DNA of 5,778 bases. Source: Actinomycetes bacterium (lineage in GTDB: Bacteria > Actinomycetota > Acidimicrobiia > Acidimicrobiales > Palsa-688). How positions within the stretch are numbered: the first letter of the stretch is position 1; the number at the start of each line of letters is the position of its first letter. Under the pieces are notes generated by a model. It did no database searches, was not told the origin of the DNA, and saw only the letters and a list, made by a program, of their open reading frames with translations. Where the stretch lies: the NCBI GenBank assembly GCA_021827225.1, contig JAKAXG010000318.1:1-5778 (forward strand). Direction: 5' to 3'. The translations under genes were made by a program, and so were the position numbers. Below, piece by piece: positions 4,333 through 5,778 of this stretch.

Positions 4333-5601
4333 CTAGCCCTGCGGGCCGGGGGCGGCCGATCCGGGGGCCGTCGGCTGGCCGGCGGCGGCGGCCGTCGGCT
4401 GGCCCATGGTTGAGGCGTGCCTCATGAGCAGCGAGTACGGCGGGGCCAGGTCCACCCCGTCGGGTTTGTCCAGATAACCCGGCGCGCTCCCCGGCTGACC
4501 GGTCACCCCGTACTGCCAGACCACCTTGTCGGTCCCCGGGTCGATCACCACCACCCGGTGGTTGTAGTCGTCGTTCATGAGGAAGTCGCCGTTGGGCAGC
4601 GGTAGGGCCAGCGACGGCTCGTTGAGCTGGGGCTGGCCGGGCAGGGGCTGGTAGCGCCACAACAGGTTGCCGTGGCTGTCGAAGGTCTCGAGGACGCCCG
4701 GGTTGGAGTAGCTGACCGACACGTACACCCCCGGCGAGACCTCGTTGCTGTCGGAGGGGTAGCTCTCCCCGGGCGGGTGGATGGAGTTGTAGATGGTGCC
4801 GTTGATGCCCATCTCGTCCACCCAGTCCCCGTTGATCTCGGTGACCAGGTAGTGGCCGTTGGTCATGGGGAAGGCCCCGTTGGGGCTGCCGAAGCGGGCC
4901 GGAGGGTTGTGGTAGCAGGCGTTGGTGGTCTCGCCAAAGATGTGGGCCGGGGTGTGCGACCCGGGGGCGATCAGCAGCAGCCGGCAGTTCTTGATGTCGG
5001 CGGTGAGGATGTAGCCGTCCGGCAGCATCATGGCGTCGTCGGGGTTCCACAGCAGGTTCGGCCCCGATCCGGAGACCCCAGGCTGGCCGTAGCGGTAGAC
5101 GATCCTGGAGGTGGCCACGTCGATCACGGTGATGACGAAGTCGTCCTCCTCGGTGGCGATGATGTACTTGCCGTCGGGGGTGAAGAAGGCGTCGTCGGGG
5201 ATCTTGAACGTCTGGCCGGGGGCCAGGTCGCCGGGCCGGGGGAACTCCCAGACGATCTCTCCCTGGGGGTTGACCACGAGAAGGCGGTTGTTGGTGCGGT
5301 CGGCGATGAGGATCGGGCCGGGCAGCACCGACGGGTTCGAGCCGGGAGCCAGGTGGGGACCGTCGAGCGGCGTGGAGAACGTGGCGTAGGTCGGCGGGGG
5401 GGCGGCCTTACCCGGGGCCGATTTGGCGGCGGTCGCCTGCTTGGACGTCGAGCTGGCCGGGTGACGGGCACCCGATGCCGGGCTCGACGAGGAGCAGGCG
5501 GCGATCAGGACGGTGGCGGCGGCGATGAACGGCACCCGGGCCAGGTGGGAGGCCAGGCGGCCGGCGGGCCGGGTCGGGGTCGAATGCGGGGGGGTCGGCA
5601 T
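4333..5601 (-). CDS. Secreted lipoprotein with NHL/PQQ-like beta-propeller
   Basis: This 422-aa protein has an N-terminal export signal: Arg residues at 11, 15 and 22, a hydrophobic stretch (23-35), and the lipobox IAAC with Cys36, indicating lipid anchoring outside the membrane. A Ser/Ala/Lys/Pro-rich linker (37-70) follows. The rest is a beta-propeller of about six blades near 97-121, 141-172, 193-223, 245-272, 290-317 and 334-365. Blades share the pattern P(D/N)G-x-(Y/F)-hydrophobic, then N-x-R-hydrophobic, then (V/L)W-x-(Y/F), as in ADRTNNRLLVVNPQGEIVWE and DYNHRVVVIDPGTDKVVWQY. Cys206 and Cys229 could form a disulfide. The C-terminal tail repeats GQPTA, encoded by a 15-bp direct repeat at 4366-4380 and 4390-4404. 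ATG at 5601 is the start that gives a complete signal peptide; no clear Shine-Dalgarno sequence precedes it. Propellers of this type bind ligands or partners, or carry enzyme activity; the specific role is unknown. Confidence 0.85.
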   Translation of the reverse strand: MPTPPHSTPTRPAGRLASHLARVPFIAAATVLIAACSSSSPASGARHPASSTSKQATAAKSAPGKAAPPPTYATFSTPLDGPHLAPGSNPSVLPGPILIADRTNNRLLVVNPQGEIVWEFPRPGDLAPGQTFKIPDDAFFTPDGKYIIATEEDDFVITVIDVATSRIVYRYGQPGVSGSGPNLLWNPDDAMMLPDGYILTADIKNCRLLLIAPGSHTPAHIFGETTNACYHNPPARFGSPNGAFPMTNGHYLVTEINGDWVDEMGINGTIYNSIHPPGESYPSDSNEVSPGVYVSVSYSNPGVLETFDSHGNLLWRYQPLPGQPQLNEPSLALPLPNGDFLMNDDYNHRVVVIDPGTDKVVWQYGVTGQPGSAPGYLDKPDGVDLAPPYSLLMRHASTMGQPTAAAAGQPTAPGSAAPGPQG

Positions 5602-5613
5602 GAGACGCCGATG

Positions 5614-5619
5614 AACCTA
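5614..5619 (-). promoter_or_regulatory. Candidate -10 element upstream of lipoprotein gene
   Basis: TAGGTT on the minus strand fits TANNNT and ends 12 bp before the ATG at 5601, implying a leader of about 5 nt. This agrees with the absence of a Shine-Dalgarno sequence. No -35 box is recognisable; the DNA where it should be is an uninterrupted G/C hairpin. Confidence 0.3.
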
Positions 5620-5629
5620 CCCGCGGGGC

Positions 5630-5652
5630 GGGGGCCGCGCGGGCGCGCCCCC
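5630..5652. terminator. G/C hairpin between two minus-strand genes
   Basis: GGGGGC (5630-5635) pairs with GCCCCC (5647-5652). The inner GCG/CGC can add three pairs after a one-base bulge, leaving a 4-nt loop. It is 56 bp past the stop of the gene at the right edge and 28 bp before the lipoprotein start, so it could end the upstream transcript. There is no T-run. The base composition alone makes such stems likely, so confidence is low. Confidence 0.25.
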
Positions 5653-5708
5653 GCATCGGCCCTGGTGGTGCCGGTTCCGGTGCCCCTCGCCGGTTCGTCC
5701 CGGCGGTC

Positions 5709-5778
5709 TCAGGTCGTCGGGGCGACGGTCGTCGTCGGGCCGGAGGTGGTCGTCGGGCCGGAGGTCGGGGCGGGCGGG
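5709..5778 (-). CDS. 3' end of a protein with Pro/Thr-rich repetitive tail (partial)
   Basis: Only the last 22 codons and the stop (TGA at 5711-5709) are in the window. They read PPAPTSGPTTTSGPTT followed by TVAPTT, a low-complexity tail with two TSGPTT units. Pro/Thr/Ser-rich C-termini like this are common on exported or cell-surface proteins of high-GC actinobacteria, where they act as flexible spacers and may be glycosylated. The main domain lies to the right of the window, so no function can be given. The support is the clean in-frame tail, the same orientation as the following lipoprotein gene, and a 107-bp gap between the two. A chance reading of repetitive DNA cannot be excluded. Confidence 0.55.
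   Translation of the reverse strand, partial: PPAPTSGPTTTSGPTTTVAPTT
5731..5765. repeat. Two tandem 17-18-bp repeats coding the TSGPTT units
   Basis: The 17-bp sequence GTCGTCGGGCCGGAGGT is present at 5731-5747 and 5749-5765, a period of 18 bp that preserves the reading frame. On the minus strand each copy encodes Thr-Ser-Gly-Pro-Thr-Thr. This suggests the tail grows or shrinks by in-frame slippage. Confidence 0.75.

Noticed and set aside
4307..5050. 247-codon minus-strand frame inside the lipoprotein gene
   Set aside because: It is an out-of-frame reading of the propeller gene, giving Arg/Pro/Gln-rich sequence.

Overview
The window is very GC-rich DNA (third codon positions almost all G or C). 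It uses GTG and TTG starts and probably leaderless or very short-leader promoters, and it encodes a Pro/Thr-rich protein tail. This points to a high-GC actinobacterium. An Acidimicrobiia-like lineage is plausible, but nothing here fixes the class. There is no tRNA, rRNA, CRISPR array or complete mobile element.

Layout, left to right. (1) Bases 1-190 are non-coding: two copies of an 11-bp direct repeat (34-63) that may belong to the end of an insertion sequence, then three imperfect ~32-bp tandem units (86-184). Read on the minus strand, each unit carries a small hairpin before a run of four or five T. (2) A minus-strand operon, larB (2181-1405) then larC (1408-191), overlaps by TTGA and encodes two of the three enzymes that build the nickel-pincer nucleotide cofactor from nicotinic acid adenine dinucleotide. 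The third enzyme (LarE) and any client racemase (LarA family) are not in the window. (3) Only 22 bp away and divergent, a plus-strand pair encodes prephenate dehydratase with a C-terminal ACT domain (phenylalanine synthesis, 2204-3166) and, 11 bp later, an FMN nitroreductase-family protein (3178-3816, TTG start). (4) A 124-aa protein of unknown function (3936-4310) has its own upstream gap and a near-perfect Shine-Dalgarno sequence. (5) Convergent to it, a minus-strand gene (5601-4333) encodes a secreted lipoprotein with an NHL/PQQ-like beta-propeller of about six blades. (6) At the right edge lies the 3' end of another minus-strand gene (5778-5709), whose product ends in a repetitive Pro/Thr/Ser/Gly-rich tail.

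The genes do not form one obvious system. The lar pair, the phenylalanine enzyme, the nitroreductase and the propeller lipoprotein look like ordinary chromosomal neighbours. I see no convincing sign of a new multi-gene system. The points most worth a second look are the 22-bp larB/pheA divergent promoter region with overlapping -10 elements, the hairpin-plus-T tandem repeats and possible insertion-sequence end after larC, and the uncharacterised 124-aa gene.
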